Source: DATKAS01 sp963733765
GTDB taxonomy: Bacteria; Actinomycetota; Acidimicrobiia; Acidimicrobiales; DATKAS01
Reading direction: 5' to 3'
Assembly: GCA_963733765.1 (NCBI GenBank)
Contig: CAVTEI010000003.1
Location: forward strand, 1,426,001-1,490,000
DNA: 64,000 bases
Every line of letters begins with the position of its first letter. Position 1 is the first letter of the stretch. The translations under genes and the position numbers were made by a program. Positions 26,172 through 33,517 of the stretch are shown here, piece after piece. A model generated the notes under the pieces. It made no database searches. It was not told the DNA's origin and saw only the letters and a program-made list of their open reading frames with translations.

Positions 26172-27407
26172 GTGGCGGTGAGTGCGCGTCCAACGGAGGC
26201 ACCTGCTCCCGGTGTCGCGACGAGCCACGGGCGACTCGAGTTCCTCGATGCACTGCGCGGCATCGCCGCGATGATGGTGGTTGTCACCCACTTCGCCGAG
26301 CGACTGTGGCCGGAGGCCCTGCGCTTCTCGACGGAGACGTTTCGTCCGGGTGAGTGCGGCGTCATCATCTTCTTCATCTGCAGCGGCTTCATCATTCCGG
26401 CGTCACTCGAGCGCCGCGGCTCGCTCCGCGCGTTCTGGATCGGTCGCGGCTTCCGCCTCCTCCCGGCGTATTTGGCGGCGGTCGGTGCTGCGCTGTTGTT
26501 GCACCTCGTCGACCGTTATCCGCTCGCGCCGCGCCTGACGGAAGATCCGGTTGTCGGCGTCGCCGCGAACGCGACGATGACGCAGCATCTGCTCGGCCAG
26601 CCGCTCGTGCTCGGCCAGTCGTGGACGCTCGCCTACGAGCTCGTGTTCTATGGCCTCGTCTCGGTGCTGTTCGTCGCGGGCCTGCACCGCCGCTCGGTCT
26701 CGTTGTCGGTCGCGCTCTTCGCCGGTGCGCTCGTCGCTGGCAATGCACTGAAGCCGCTGGCCGTGACGACCCCCGAGGGCTCGTCGCGTGGCCTGGTCGT
26801 GGCGATCACGCTGGCGGCGGTCGTGCTGGCGGTCGCACTGGCTCGCACGACCACTGGGCGGGTCGTCGCCGGCGTGCTCACCGCGCTCGCAGTGCCGCTC
26901 GTGCTCAACCGACCGGAGCCGTTGTGGTTCGCGCTGCTCGTGCTCGGCACGATGTTCGTGGGGACCGTGCTGTACCGGGCCACCACGGGGCAGATCTCCG
27001 GCTGGGTCGGTGGTGTGGTCTTCGGGTTCGCGATGGTGATGATCGTGCTGGTCGAGTGGGTCCGCGAGGTCTCGTTCGTCGAGCCGACGACGGGCGCAGT
27101 GACGAACTGGCGCGCCGAGTCGCTCACCTTCGTCGTCGCGTACCTCGTGTTCGGGGCCGCGCTGCTCCTCCGGCGCTTCCACTTCCCGAAGGTGCTCGTG
27201 TGGCTCGGTGCGATCAGCTACTCGCTCTATCTGTGGCACACGCTCGTGCTCAGGGCGATCTCGCCGACGGCCTACCGGCCGCTCACGTTCGCAGTGTGGC
27301 TCGCGGCGGCGATCGTGGTGTCTGCACTCTCGTACCGCTGGATCGAGCAACCGTTCATCCGCATGGGCCGCTCGATCGCTGCTCCGAAGCCTGCGGAGGG
27401 GGCGTGA
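26172..27407 (+). CDS. Acyltransferase 3 family membrane protein
   Basis: About 411 residues from GTG 26172. The family signature RLEFLDALRGIAAMMVVVTHF near the N-terminus includes the catalytic histidine, and FICSGFIIPAS and YSLYLWHTLVL are further hallmarks of OafA/YrhL-type acyltransferases. About ten membrane helices follow. These enzymes transfer acyl groups to extracytoplasmic sugars, lipids or peptidoglycan. The substrate is unknown. The stop overlaps the start of the YjbR gene (TGATG). Confidence 0.85.
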   Translation: MAVSARPTEAPAPGVATSHGRLEFLDALRGIAAMMVVVTHFAERLWPEALRFSTETFRPGECGVIIFFICSGFIIPASLERRGSLRAFWIGRGFRLLPAYLAAVGAALLLHLVDRYPLAPRLTEDPVVGVAANATMTQHLLGQPLVLGQSWTLAYELVFYGLVSVLFVAGLHRRSVSLSVALFAGALVAGNALKPLAVTTPEGSSRGLVVAITLAAVVLAVALARTTTGRVVAGVLTALAVPLVLNRPEPLWFALLVLGTMFVGTVLYRATTGQISGWVGGVVFGFAMVMIVLVEWVREVSFVEPTTGAVTNWRAESLTFVVAYLVFGAALLLRRFHFPKVLVWLGAISYSLYLWHTLVLRAISPTAYRPLTFAVWLAAAIVVSALSYRWIEQPFIRMGRSIAAPKPAEGA

Positions 27408-27793
27408 TGGCGCGGCCGAAGCCTGACGCGCAGAAGGTCGCGGTCGCGATTCGGGAGTTCGCGCTCGCGATGCCGGGTGCGTGGGAGGACACGCCGTGGG
27501 AGGAGGACGAGGTCGCGAAGGTCGGCAAGAAGATCTTCGTCTTCATGGGCCACAAGTCCGATCCCACTCCGAACGTTTGCGTGAAGCTGCCCGAGTCGAA
27601 CGGACAAGCACTCGGGCTCGAATGCGCGACGCCGGCGGGCTACGGCCTCGGGCGCTCGGGCTGGGTGGTGATCGAGCTCGCGGGGCGTGATCGGCCCTCG
27701 CTCGAGGTGCTGTGCGACTGGGTCGAGGAGAGCTATCGCGCGATCGCCCCGAAGAAGCTCGTCAAGGAGCTCGATGACGCACACGAGGACTAG
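27407..27793 (+). CDS. MmcQ/YjbR-like protein
   Basis: 128 residues. MPGAWEDTPWEEDEVAKVGKKIFVFMG and KLPESNGQALGLECATPAGYGLGRSGWVVIEL match the YjbR (double-wing, CyaY-like) fold. The family binds DNA in some members, but the in vivo role is poorly known. A second YjbR gene is at 29963. It begins inside the acyltransferase stop (TGATG) and ends one base before the next gene, so three genes from 26172 may form one transcript. Confidence 0.8.
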   Translation: MARPKPDAQKVAVAIREFALAMPGAWEDTPWEEDEVAKVGKKIFVFMGHKSDPTPNVCVKLPESNGQALGLECATPAGYGLGRSGWVVIELAGRDRPSLEVLCDWVEESYRAIAPKKLVKELDDAHED

Positions 27794-28864
27794 ATGATCC
27801 TGCAGGATCTCGACGCCGAGCTGCGTGAGCTCGCGGCCGCGGACCAGCTCTCCGGCGTCGCGCTCATCATGCGCGGAGGCGACACGGTGTTCGAGGGCGC
27901 CTACGGCTGGGCGAGCCGCACATGGGGCGTGCCGATGCGGCCCGACATCCGCTTCGACTGCGCGTCGATCACGAAGCTGTTCACTGCTGTCGCGACGCTC
28001 CAACGGGTCGACGCCGGCGACTTCGACCTCGACACGTCGGCGATCGACTACCTGGGGCTCACCGGCACGACGATCTCGCCCGCGGTGACGGTGCGCCACC
28101 TGCTCACGCACACCTCCGGCCTGGCCGACGACGCCGACGAGGAGGACGGCGAACGGTACGAGGACGTCTGGGTCGACGTGCCGAGCTACTCGGTGCGCGA
28201 GGCGAGTGGCCATCTTCAAAACTTCGTGCACAAGCCACCCCGCTTCGCTCCCGGCGAAGGGGCTCGCTACTGCAACGTCGGGTTCGTCCTGCTCGGGCTC
28301 ATGATCGAGAAGGCGACGGGGATCGGATACCGCGACTACGTGCGCCAGAACGTCTTCGCGCCCGCGGGGATGATCCGTTCCGGCTTCTTCGCCATGGACG
28401 AGGTCGTCTCCGAAGTCGCCGAGCCCTGCGAACCCGTCACCGACGCAGACGGTCAGATCACCGGTTGGCGTCGCAACATCTACTCCTATCCGCCGATCGG
28501 CACCCCCGATGGGGGAGCGCACGTCACGGCCCGCGATCTCGTCCGGTTCATGGATGCACTCCGTGGCAACACGCTCGCGTCGCCGGAGCTCACCGCGCAG
28601 ATGTGCACGCCCCAGGTGTTCGCCAAGCAACGCGAGGACGGGACGCGTCACTACGGGTTCGCAACTCAGTTCCATCTCGATGCCGCGGGCACCCTGCTGT
28701 GGTGGGGCAAGGACGGGGTCAACGTCGGCGTGAGCGGCGAGGTCGACTACTACCCCGACCACGACACAACGATGGTCGTGCTCGCAAGCTCCGAGGACGG
28801 GGCGTGGGGACCGCTGCGCACCATCGACAAGATCATCCTGTCGGGAGCGCTTGACAGTCCTTAA
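27794..28864 (+). CDS. Serine hydrolase (beta-lactamase class C family)
   Basis: 356 residues. The catalytic SxxK is in FDCASITKLFTAVATL, the second motif YxN is in ARYCNVGFVLLG, and the third (KTG-like) region is WWGKDGVNVGVSGEVDYY. The family covers D-alanyl-D-alanine carboxypeptidases, esterases and penicillin-binding-like proteins. No signal peptide is apparent, which argues for a cytoplasmic esterase or amidase rather than a cell-wall enzyme. It follows the YjbR gene with no gap. The last codons carry the promoter for the next gene. Confidence 0.85.
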   Translation: MILQDLDAELRELAAADQLSGVALIMRGGDTVFEGAYGWASRTWGVPMRPDIRFDCASITKLFTAVATLQRVDAGDFDLDTSAIDYLGLTGTTISPAVTVRHLLTHTSGLADDADEEDGERYEDVWVDVPSYSVREASGHLQNFVHKPPRFAPGEGARYCNVGFVLLGLMIEKATGIGYRDYVRQNVFAPAGMIRSGFFAMDEVVSEVAEPCEPVTDADGQITGWRRNIYSYPPIGTPDGGAHVTARDLVRFMDALRGNTLASPELTAQMCTPQVFAKQREDGTRHYGFATQFHLDAAGTLLWWGKDGVNVGVSGEVDYYPDHDTTMVVLASSEDGAWGPLRTIDKIILSGALDSP

Positions 28865-28879
28865 CCAGGCTGTTATCTA
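28851..28879 (+). promoter_or_regulatory. Predicted promoter of the ArsR gene, inside the upstream coding end
   Basis: TTGACA (28851-28856) is an exact -35 hexamer, followed after 17 bases by TATCTA (28874-28879). This would start the transcript at about 28886, at the start codon of the ArsR gene, so the message would be leaderless. It overlaps the last codons of the serine hydrolase. Confidence 0.5.
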
Positions 28880-28884
28880 TTGAG

Positions 28885-29235
28885 GTGATGGGGAATGACC
28901 TCGCGCCGGTCGACGTGACCCTCGCCGCGCTCGCGGACCCCACTCGGCGAGCGGTCGTCGATCTGCTCGGTAGCGGCCCGAAGCGTGCGGGTCAGCTCGC
29001 GGCCGCGGTGGGGATGAGCGGTCCGGCGATGAGCCGTCATTTGCGCGTGCTGCGCGAGAGCGGCCTCGTCGAGGCTGAGCTCGTCGACAACGACGCGCGC
29101 CTGCGGATGTACCGGTTGCGGCCCCAGTCGCTCGTCGCCCTGCAGGCCTGGCTCGACCAAGTCGAGGCGTTCTGGTCCGAGCAGCTCGGCTCGTTCAAGG
29201 CGCACGCCGAGCGCACGCGAAAGAAGCCGCGGTGA
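28885..29235 (+). CDS. ArsR-family transcriptional regulator
   Basis: About 116 residues. The winged helix is visible: LAALADPTRRAVVDLLGSGPKRAGQLAAAVGMSGPAMSRHLRVLRESGLVEAEL, then DARLRMYRLRP as the wing. No metal-binding CxC is present, so it belongs to the ArsR branch that regulates the SRPBCC partner rather than metal resistance. GTG 28885 or ATG 28888 can be the start. It overlaps the downstream AHSA1-domain gene by four bases (GTGA), a very common actinobacterial ArsR-SRPBCC pair. Confidence 0.85.
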   Translation: MMGNDLAPVDVTLAALADPTRRAVVDLLGSGPKRAGQLAAAVGMSGPAMSRHLRVLRESGLVEAELVDNDARLRMYRLRPQSLVALQAWLDQVEAFWSEQLGSFKAHAERTRKKPR

Positions 29236-29966
29236 GCGACGGCGTCGCGACCGCGATCGTCGAGGTGGCCGTCGATCCGCCGACCGCGTTCGAAGTCTTC
29301 ACCGAGGAGGTCGCGGCGTGGTGGCGCGCGTCGGAGTCGGTGCGGTTCGAACCCGGAGTCGGCGGGCGTGTGCTCGCCCTCGGCCGCGAGCCTGAGGCAC
29401 CGCCGATCGAGGTCGGTCGAGTCATCGTGTGGGAGCCCGGCCCGCGTCTCGCCTTCACCTATCGCGGCGACACCGAAGTCGAGGTGCGCTTCGAGGCGTC
29501 CGAGCACGGCACGCGTGTGGTGCTCGAGCACCGTGGCTTCGACCGGAGCCTGGCACCCGATCTCTCAGACGACTGGGCTGGGCTGCTCGGTCGCTTCGCG
29601 GATCGGTCGCGCGAGCGCATCCTCATCGGACGACTCGCGGAGTTCGTCACCGCGATCGCCCAGAACGACGTCGAGTTCTTCCGCGAGAACATGACCGACG
29701 ACGCGATGTGCGTCTTTCCCGGCACCGACGGCGTGTACGACAGGGAGCAGACCGCGGCCGGGATGGCGGACCACCCTCCGTACGCGAAGTACCTGCTCGA
29801 GGACCCTCGGGTCATCGATGCGGGGCCGACAGCCGCGGTACTGATGGCACGCGGTGTCGTCCAGCGCGTCGACGATCCGACGCCGCGGTCGGTCGTCGTC
29901 AGCAACACGTTCGTGAACCGCGACGGAGTCTGGAAGCTGGCGTTCGTGCAGTGGACGCCAGCATGA
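29232..29966 (+). CDS. SRPBCC (AHSA1) domain fused to a SnoaL-like domain
   Basis: 244 residues in two domains. Residues 1 to about 130 are an AHSA1/START-like fold (VAVDPPTAFEVFTEEVAAWWRAS...GDTEVEVRF...TRVVLEHRGFDR). Residues about 132-244 look like a SnoaL/NTF2-like fold (FVTAIAQNDVEFFRENMTDDAMCVFPGTDGVYD...SNTFVNRDGVWKLAFVQWTPA). Both are pocket folds that bind small hydrophobic ligands or catalyse simple reactions. The AHSA1 half is the usual partner of the ArsR gene upstream; the SnoaL half is extra. The stop overlaps the YjbR gene (ATGA). Confidence 0.78.
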   Translation: MSDGVATAIVEVAVDPPTAFEVFTEEVAAWWRASESVRFEPGVGGRVLALGREPEAPPIEVGRVIVWEPGPRLAFTYRGDTEVEVRFEASEHGTRVVLEHRGFDRSLAPDLSDDWAGLLGRFADRSRERILIGRLAEFVTAIAQNDVEFFRENMTDDAMCVFPGTDGVYDREQTAAGMADHPPYAKYLLEDPRVIDAGPTAAVLMARGVVQRVDDPTPRSVVVSNTFVNRDGVWKLAFVQWTPA

Positions 29967-30307
29967 CGATCACGGTCGACACCGTCCGCAGGCTCGCGCT
30001 CGACCTGCCGTCGACGACCGAGAAGCCCTGCTTCGGTACACCCGCGTGGTACGTGAAGGGCAAGCTGTTCGCCCGCGCGCTCGAAGACGACATCTCGATC
30101 GTCGTGAAGGTTGACTTCGACGAGCGGGCCGCGCTGCTCGACGAGGCTCCTGATGCGTATGCGGTCACGCCGCACTATCAGAACTACCCGATGGTGATCG
30201 TCCGCCTGCCGAAGGTCCGGCCCGACGATCTCGAGGAGCGCCTTGTCGAAGCCTGGCGCTTCTGCGCCCCGAAGCGGCTGCTCAACGACTTCGACGCAAG
30301 CTTCTGA
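29963..30307 (+). CDS. MmcQ/YjbR-like protein (second)
   Basis: 114 residues. The YjbR fold is recognisable in LPSTTEKPCFGTPAWYVKGKLFARAL and ALLDEAPDAYAVTPHYQNYPMVIVRLP with the C-terminal FCAPKRLLNDF. Only distantly related to the YjbR copy at 27407. It overlaps the preceding gene by four bases and closes the arsR-SRPBCC-yjbR transcript. Confidence 0.8.
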   Translation: MTITVDTVRRLALDLPSTTEKPCFGTPAWYVKGKLFARALEDDISIVVKVDFDERAALLDEAPDAYAVTPHYQNYPMVIVRLPKVRPDDLEERLVEAWRFCAPKRLLNDFDASF

Positions 30308-30334
30308 CGCTGATCGAGCCGTGGGCGTCGGAGA

Positions 30335-30889
30335 ATGGCGCGTCGCGACGATGATCGGGTCGTGAGCCAGCCTCGTGCGATGGTCCCCGACCAGGGTGCC
30401 GCGCTGCTCGCCTTGTATCCCGACGCGTTGCCCCAGGTGTACGGCTACTTCCTTCGCCGTTGCGGGGTGGCCGCGACCGCCGAGGATCTGACCGCGGAGA
30501 CCTTCCTCGCGGCCGTTGACGCCGTGAACGAGGGAAGGGTGCCCGCCATCTCGGTGGCATGGCTCGTGGGCGTCGCCCGGCACAAGCTCGTCGACCACTG
30601 GCGCCGGCAAGCCCGAGAGGAGCGCCGATTGGCTGCAGTCGCTCAGCAGCCGCAGTCGAGCGACGACCCTTGGGACGCCGTGCTCGACGAGGCGCGCGCA
30701 CGCGAGGTGCTCGAGCGTCTCGGCGCACACCACCGCGTCGCGCTCACGCTGCGTTACGTCGACGACCTCAGCGTTCGCGACGTCGCGGACCACTTGGACC
30801 GCACGGTCCACGCGACCGAGGCGCTCCTGGTCCGCGCACGCGCCGCGTTCCGGCATTCGTACGACGAGAGGGGTGACGATGGCGACTGA
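30335..30889 (+). CDS. ECF RNA polymerase sigma factor coupled to a VOC-domain gene
   Basis: 184 residues from ATG 30335; GTG 30362 or ATG 30380 are alternatives and would trim a non-conserved leader. Region 2 is LPQVYGYFLRRCGVAATAEDLTAETFLAAVDAV, region 4 LGAHHRVALTLRYVDDLSVRDVADHLDRTVHATEALLVRARA. Acidic residues and the DHWRRQAREERR linker are typical of ECF factors. The gene overlaps the following VOC-protein gene by 11 bases, so the partner is probably made in fixed ratio with the sigma factor. Confidence 0.85.
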   Translation: MARRDDDRVVSQPRAMVPDQGAALLALYPDALPQVYGYFLRRCGVAATAEDLTAETFLAAVDAVNEGRVPAISVAWLVGVARHKLVDHWRRQAREERRLAAVAQQPQSSDDPWDAVLDEARAREVLERLGAHHRVALTLRYVDDLSVRDVADHLDRTVHATEALLVRARAAFRHSYDERGDDGD

Positions 30890-31405
30890 TCCGCTGACTG
30901 CGCTCCGCCTTCCTGTCGAACCGGTCGAGCCCCGAACCCGAGTTCGCCGCGGAGCTGCGGCGACGAATCGAAAGGACACTCATGCCTGCAGCGAACCCCA
31001 CCGCCGTACCCGCACGGGAGCAGACGGTCACCCCGTACATGGCGGTCAGCGACGCTCGCGCCGCGATCGCCTGGTACAAGGAGATCTTCGGCGCCGTCGA
31101 CGACGACCGAGCCGATCATCATGGACGACGGTCGTGTGGGCCACGCCGAGTTCCAGATCGGTGACTCCGTGATCATGATCTCTGACGAGTGGCCCGAAAT
31201 GAACGTGATCGGCCCGACGGCCCGCGGCGGTTCGACCACCGCGTTCGTCATCTCCGTGCCCGACGTCGACACAACGTTCTCGGCGGCGATCGAGGCCGGA
31301 GCGACGGTCGAGCGTCCGGTCGAAGACCAGGTCTACGGATCGCGAGCCGGGTGGCTCATCGATCCGTGGGGCCACCGCTGGAACGTCGGGACGCCGATCA
31401 GCTGA
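30879..31405 (+). CDS. VOC (glyoxalase-like) protein with N-terminal helical extension (two one-base insertions)
   Basis: Reading across two single-base insertions (one C near 30933, one near 31108) gives about 174 residues. The first 35 are a helical leader (ATDPLTALRLPVEPVEPEPE, then FAAELRRRIERTL), followed by a single VOC domain: MAVSDARAAIAWYKEIFGA, DGRVGHAEFQIGDSVIMISDEWPE, then TAFVISVPDVDTTFSAAIEAGATV and DPWGHRWNVGTP. VOC proteins range from glyoxalases to antibiotic-binding proteins; the residues here resemble PhnB-like members. Coupling to a sigma factor and a leader that could contact it suggest a regulatory partner. It ends convergently on the monooxygenase with eight bases of overlap. 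Confidence 0.72.
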
Positions 31406-32660
31406 CCGACCAGCTCGGCCGCTCGTTGAGCGCGGTGGCATCGAACCCCGCCATCCGCTTGTACGACGACGAGATCTCGACCATCTCCTCCTCGGAGACG
31501 ACGTCGTGGATGTCGCGAAAGCCCTCGGGCGCGCGCTGCTCGGCCAGCTCCATCATGCGCTCGGGGCCGACATTGCGATTGGCGAGCACGATCTGGGCAG
31601 TCAGCGGGCGGCGGATCTCCTCGTAGTGCGCCAACCCCGCATCGACATCGGGCGAAGTGGCGAGGCAGTGCGCCAGCACGCGTGCGTCGACGATCGCCTG
31701 CGACGCGCCGTTCGACCCGACCGGGTACATCGGGTGGGCGGCGTCGCCGAGCAGCGTGATGCGTCCGAAGGTCCACTGGGGGAGGGGATCGCGGTCGACC
31801 ATCGGGTACTGGAAGACCTCCGCGGCGCCGCGGATGAGCTGAGGCACGTCGAGCCAGTCGAAACGAAAGTCGCCGAACGCGGTCGCCGCCTGCTCGGGAT
31901 CGGCGCGGAACTCCCAGTCCTGCTTGGGCATCGGCTGGCCGTCGGCGGTCTTCAGCTCCGCCACCCAGTTCACGAGCGAGCGTCCTTCGTCGGCGAGCCG
32001 GCGCGAGATCGGATAGATCACCATGCGGTGTTCCATGTGGCCGACGAGCACCATCGTGCGCCCATCGAGCAGTGGGTCGCGCTCGGTGACCCCGCGCCAC
32101 ATCGTGATCCCGTTCCAGAGCGGCGGGCCCTCGCCGCCATAGAGCGAAGCACGGACGACCGAGTGGACGCCGTCGCACCCGACGAGCACGTCACCGTCGT
32201 CGCGGCCGATCCGGCTCCCAGTGCGGCGGTCGACGAACTCGGCCCAGGCGCGACCGCCGGCGTCTCCGACGGCCGCGACGGGATGACCGGTGTGGTAGCG
32301 GTCGGGGCCGAGCCGGTCACGGACGGCGCGGTGGAGCATGCCCAGGAGCTCTCCCCGGTGGATCGAGTACTGCGGCCAGTGGTAGCCCGCGGCGACGCCG
32401 CGGTCCTCGCTGAACACGCGTTGTCCGTGCCGGTTGAAGAAGACGAGCGCCGCGGTAGGGATCGCGGTCGACGCGAGCTCGTCACCGAGACCGAGCTCGA
32501 TCAGCTCACGTGCGGCATGAGGGAGCACGTTCACACCGACCCCGAGCTCGCGCACCTCGCTCACGGCCTCGTACATCTCGACGTCCTCGATGCCGGCGGC
32601 GTGCAGGCTGAGCGCCAATGCGCAGCCCCCGATCCCGCCCCCGACCACGACGATCTTCAT
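31398..32660 (-). CDS. FAD-dependent aromatic monooxygenase (salicylate hydroxylase/UbiH type)
   Basis: 420 residues. The FAD-binding Rossmann motif VVVGGGIGGCALALSLHAAG starts at residue 3; the DG motif is LVGCDGVHSVVR, and the second FAD-ribose motif is LLGDAAHPMYPVGSNGASQAI. This is the class A flavoprotein hydroxylase family using NAD(P)H. The substrate could be an aromatic acid, consistent with the nearby tryptophan catabolic genes, but nothing in the sequence settles it. ATG 32660 is chosen since the strand MKIVVVGGG directly follows. The next gene on the same strand is a methyltransferase 13 bases upstream. Confidence 0.85.
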   Translation of the reverse strand: MKIVVVGGGIGGCALALSLHAAGIEDVEMYEAVSEVRELGVGVNVLPHAARELIELGLGDELASTAIPTAALVFFNRHGQRVFSEDRGVAAGYHWPQYSIHRGELLGMLHRAVRDRLGPDRYHTGHPVAAVGDAGGRAWAEFVDRRTGSRIGRDDGDVLVGCDGVHSVVRASLYGGEGPPLWNGITMWRGVTERDPLLDGRTMVLVGHMEHRMVIYPISRRLADEGRSLVNWVAELKTADGQPMPKQDWEFRADPEQAATAFGDFRFDWLDVPQLIRGAAEVFQYPMVDRDPLPQWTFGRITLLGDAAHPMYPVGSNGASQAIVDARVLAHCLATSPDVDAGLAHYEEIRRPLTAQIVLANRNVGPERMMELAEQRAPEGFRDIHDVVSEEEMVEISSSYKRMAGFDATALNERPSWSVS

Positions 32661-32673
32661 CGCGGGCAGGCTG

Positions 32674-33468
32674 TCACGCCCGGGTCTCCTTCCGTGCGCT
32701 GAGCCAGAAGCGCAACCCTCGCACGACGATCGGGACGCCCGACTCGTGAAGTCGTTCGAGCGCACGGCGGTGCTCGTCGATCGTGAACGCCGGGACGGCC
32801 CACGGGACCATTCGGAGGTACCACGCGAACGCGCCGACATCGGAGAACGTGATCGTTTCGATCGCGTCCCCGCCGTCGTGCACCACGAACCCTGCGGCCT
32901 CGAGCTGCGCAGTCGCGAACAATCGGTCGAACCGCCGGCTGGAGAGTGGCGGCAGCCCGATCAACTCGCCGGCATCCCCGCCAGCCGAGTCGGCCTGTTG
33001 GGTGATGAACCGGCCACCGGACCCGAGGACGCGGAACACCTCTTCGGCCGCGAAGGCCTCGTGGCGGTTGATCACGAGATCGAACGCGGCGTTGCGGAAT
33101 GCCAGCCGGCCACGGGGCGGGCGATCGACCTGGTCGACGTTGTCGACTGCGCCCTCGTCATGGACGACGCGAATGCCCAGCGGCGCGAGGCGCGCCGCCG
33201 CGACCGGCACGTTTGGTGCCCAGCCTTCCGTGGCGACCGTCCGCTCGGGCAACGACCTGATCTCGGCGAGCCGCTCGCCGCCACCGGTGCCCATGTCCAG
33301 CACGCGGGTCGCTCGTGCGACCCCGCCCTCGACGATCGCGGCCTCGACGATGGCCCGGTAGTCCCACGGCACGCCGCTCATCGACATCCGATCGCCGAGC
33401 CAGGAGAAGTCCCAACCGGACGTCGGATGCGCGGCGGCCTCGGCGAGCAGGTCGGCGGCGGAGCTCAC
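32674..33468 (-). CDS. Class I SAM-dependent methyltransferase
   Basis: 264 residues from GTG 33468. Motif I VLDMGTGGGERLAEIRSLP is at about residue 50. ATEGWAPNVPVAAARLA, VHDEGAVDNVDQ, FRNAAFDLVINRHEAF and EVFRVLGSGGRFITQQ cover the remaining SAM-binding motifs. The substrate is unknown. It is probably co-transcribed with the monooxygenase just downstream; a hydroxylase followed by a methyltransferase is a common tailoring pair. Divergent from the acetoacetyl-CoA synthetase. Confidence 0.82.
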   Translation of the reverse strand: MSSAADLLAEAAAHPTSGWDFSWLGDRMSMSGVPWDYRAIVEAAIVEGGVARATRVLDMGTGGGERLAEIRSLPERTVATEGWAPNVPVAAARLAPLGIRVVHDEGAVDNVDQVDRPPRGRLAFRNAAFDLVINRHEAFAAEEVFRVLGSGGRFITQQADSAGGDAGELIGLPPLSSRRFDRLFATAQLEAAGFVVHDGGDAIETITFSDVGAFAWYLRMVPWAVPAFTIDEHRRALERLHESGVPIVVRGLRFWLSARKETRA

Positions 33469-33517
33469 GGGTCGCAACGTACGCGTGTGCCCACTCGGGC
33501 GCGGCATAGTGCCCCGA

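Noticed and set aside
27407..30307. Toxin-antitoxin reading of the YjbR and ArsR genes
   Set aside because: YjbR proteins and ArsR-SRPBCC pairs have known families of their own; sizes and overlaps do not fit any toxin-antitoxin type.
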